The notes beneath the pieces are model-generated. The model worked only from the letters and a program-made list of their open reading frames with translations. It searched no databases and had not been told where the DNA came from. A stretch of DNA of 44,228 nucleotides from Microcystis sp. T1-4 (lineage in GTDB: Bacteria; Cyanobacteriota; Cyanobacteriia; Cyanobacteriales; Microcystaceae): NCBI RefSeq assembly GCF_000297435.1, contig NZ_CAIP01000073.1, positions 1-44,228 on the forward strand. Reading direction: 5' to 3'. Position numbers and translations under genes: made by a program. This document shows, piece after piece, positions 42,557 to 44,228 of the stretch. Every line of letters begins with the position of its first letter. Within the stretch, counting starts at the first letter, position 1.

Positions 42557-43861
42557 GTGGTTAGAATATTAAAACTTTCGCAATTAAGTGGCGAGGAACG
42601 GGCAAAACTTCAGAAAAGAGCCGAGTTAGATATTGATAACGCCCTAAAAGTCGCTCAAACGGTGATAGAAACCATCCGCGAGCGGGGGGATGCCGGCGTT
42701 GTGGACTATGTGCGGCGTTTTGACTACGAGGGGGCGACGGTAGAAAATATCAAAGTCAGCGAGGCAGAATTTGAGCGGGCTTTTCAGTTAATTGAACCGG
42801 AAGTAAAAACCGCCATTGAACAGGCTTTCCGGAATATTCAAGAGGTACATCGTCGCCAAATGCCAGAAGAAACACTACTGGCAGAAATTGAAACCGGTGT
42901 CTTTGCCGGCGAAAAAATCTCTCCTATCCCCAATGTGGGTTTATACGTTCCCCGGGGCCGCGGTGCTTTTCCCTCGATGATGTTAATGTTAGCCATCCCG
43001 GCAATGGTGGCAGGAGTGGAAAGAGTTGTCGTTTGCACTCCCCCCGATAAACAGGGCAACGTGGAACCCGTTTCTCTGGTGGCGGCGCAGATGGCTGGAG
43101 TCAAGGAAATTTATAAGTTAGGTGGCGTACAAGCGATCGCTGCTTTAGCTTTGGGAACAAAAAATATCAAAAGGGTTGACAAAATTACCGGTCCGTGCAG
43201 CGTCTATGGGGCGGCGGCTAAACGGTTACTGTTCGGCACTGTGGATGTGGGTTTACCGGCCGGTCCAAGTGAGTCGATAGTTTTGGCCGATGAGTCCACC
43301 GATGCCCGTTTAGCGGCCTTGGATTTATTAATTGAAGCGGAACACGGGGCGGATTCGGCGGCTTTATTAGTCACCCACTGTGAAGATTTAGCGATCGCTG
43401 CTAGTGAATATGCACAGGAATACCTGCAAAAACTCCCGGATTGGCGACGGGAATTTTGTGAGGCGGGTTTAGCCGCCTATGGGGGCATAATTTTAACCGA
43501 TAGTTTGCAGCAATCCCTCGATTTTGTCAATGAGTACGCCCCGGAACATCTAGAGGTTTTAGTTAGTAATCCTTTTGCCATTCTGGGCAAGATTAAAAAT
43601 GCTGGGGAAATTCTCCTGGGAAATCATACTCCTTCCTCTATGGCTACCTACGCCATCGGGGTAAATGCTGTGCTGCCGACGGGAAGTTTTGCCCGTTCCT
43701 ATTCGGCGGTTTCGGTTTATGATTTTCTCAAGCGCTCCACTTTGGCTTATGTCACCTCCGAAGGCTTTGAAAAGTTAAAAGAAACCACGAAAACTTTAGC
43801 CGAGTACGAGGGGTTTCCCGCCCATAAATTAGCAATTCAACACAGGGAAAATTTACTCTAA
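42557..43861 (+). CDS. hisD: Histidinol dehydrogenase
   Basis: This protein of about 434 residues catalyses the last two NAD-linked steps of histidine synthesis, from histidinol to histidine. Family marks: VGLYVPRGRGAFPSM, GPCSVYGAAAKRLLFG, VGLPAGPSES, EAEHGADSAALLV (zinc/histidinol region) and EYAPEHLEVL (catalytic Glu-His). The GTG at 42557 was chosen: AGGAG lies 8 bases before it and the product then has the usual length. The frame is open to a TTG at 42524, which would add 11 Gly/Arg-rich residues. Confidence 0.95.
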   Translation: MVRILKLSQLSGEERAKLQKRAELDIDNALKVAQTVIETIRERGDAGVVDYVRRFDYEGATVENIKVSEAEFERAFQLIEPEVKTAIEQAFRNIQEVHRRQMPEETLLAEIETGVFAGEKISPIPNVGLYVPRGRGAFPSMMLMLAIPAMVAGVERVVVCTPPDKQGNVEPVSLVAAQMAGVKEIYKLGGVQAIAALALGTKNIKRVDKITGPCSVYGAAAKRLLFGTVDVGLPAGPSESIVLADESTDARLAALDLLIEAEHGADSAALLVTHCEDLAIAASEYAQEYLQKLPDWRREFCEAGLAAYGGIILTDSLQQSLDFVNEYAPEHLEVLVSNPFAILGKIKNAGEILLGNHTPSSMATYAIGVNAVLPTGSFARSYSAVSVYDFLKRSTLAYVTSEGFEKLKETTKTLAEYEGFPAHKLAIQHRENLL

Positions 43862-43979
43862 ATAGGGGGAATAGGAAACGGGGAATAATGCACCAGATGG
43901 AAGCGCAAATGGTGCATTCTGTATGAGAAGTTAGGCAAGCTTATTTTTTAGATTCAGTACAGCTTGAGTAAATTCCATG

Positions 43980-44192
43980 ATGCAACTCGAAGACTATTTT
44001 AACTTTCTAACCCCTAATGATATTCGCTTAAAAGGGACAAGAATTGGCATTGAAACCATTCTCTATGACTATATTTATAAGGTAAGCCAGACATCAAAGC
44101 CAACAAGAAAGGGTTTACCTACAATCAGTCATCAGAGAAAGAGCGAAAAACTCCAAAAAAGCACAATAAAGGCAGTAAGAACGGGACTATAA
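43980..44192 (+). pseudogene. DUF433 (antitoxin-like) gene broken after about 34 codons
   Basis: The start MQLEDYFNFLTPNDIRLKG followed by TRIGIETILYDYIYK is a typical DUF433 N-terminus. Members normally go on with a helix-turn-helix part (PEEIA..YPTL). Here the similarity stops at about 44081 and the frame continues into unrelated Lys/Ser/Thr-rich sequence to a stop at 44192. In the neighbouring frame an open stretch begins exactly at 44081 (GKPDIKANKKGFTYN ... GTIKIDGEEIYFARL) and runs off the window. It looks like part of a transposase-like protein, but I cannot name the family. An insertion or deletion joint at 44081 is the simplest explanation. Confidence 0.65.
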
Positions 44193-44228
44193 AAATAGAT
44201 GGAGAAGAAATATACTTTGCACGGCTAT

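Overview
The window looks like a piece of a Microcystis chromosome. The clues are HIP1 palindromes (GCGATCGC) in the right half, tandem TTATCAG and CCCCACA-type repeats between genes, ISL3 and TnpB debris, and cyanobacterial genes such as an orange-carotenoid-protein C-terminal homolog, DUF29, DUF433 and a DevBCA exporter. The species call is inference from these traits only.

Left half (about 1-23.7 kb): an AT-rich, one-strand biosynthetic island. It opens with the end of an ISL3-family transposase and a MITE derived from it. Next come ten co-directional genes: a FAAL-ACP-KS-AT polyketide synthase, an ACP-alpha-oxoamine synthase (AOS), a Rieske-oxygenase-like protein with no metal sites, a second FAAL-ACP, a KAS III-like enzyme, an O-methyltransferase, a nitroreductase-fold protein, a PEP-synthase-like protein of the PigC/RedH type, an ABC1/UbiB-kinase fused to a class III aminotransferase, and a small histidine-containing membrane protein. 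A second, inverted MITE copy follows, then devB- and devC-like exporter genes, a dead TnpB fragment and a devA-like ATPase with a different base composition.

The main reading is that this cluster follows prodiginine/tambjamine logic but has no proline/pyrrole-carboxylate arm. The first two proteins together have the domain order known from RedL (acyl ligase-ACP-KS-AT-ACP-AOS), which turns a fatty acid, malonate and an amino acid into an alkyl pyrrolinone. The methyltransferase, nitroreductase-like and PEP-synthase-like genes match the PigF/RedI, PigM/RedV and PigC/RedH/TamQ tailoring and condensing steps. The second FAAL-ACP and the aminotransferase recall TamA and the aminotransferase part of TamH. 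The expected product is a lipophilic alkyl(methoxy)pyrrole joined to a second amine or pyrrole and exported by a DevBC-type system. I know of no described cyanobacterial compound of this type.

Right half (24.5-44.2 kb): ordinary core genes mixed with accessory ones. These are tRNA-Ser(GCT), a radical SAM protein, PBP2, a small conserved protein, the OCP C-terminal homolog, glutathione-dependent formaldehyde dehydrogenase, a CHAT-NTPase-TPR protein with near-identical 120-bp repeats, a RelE-like toxin/antitoxin pair, DUF29 and PD-(D/E)XK-like proteins, a SpoIID-domain protein, MetH, a possible outer-membrane protein, HisD, and a DUF433 gene that breaks off near the window end.
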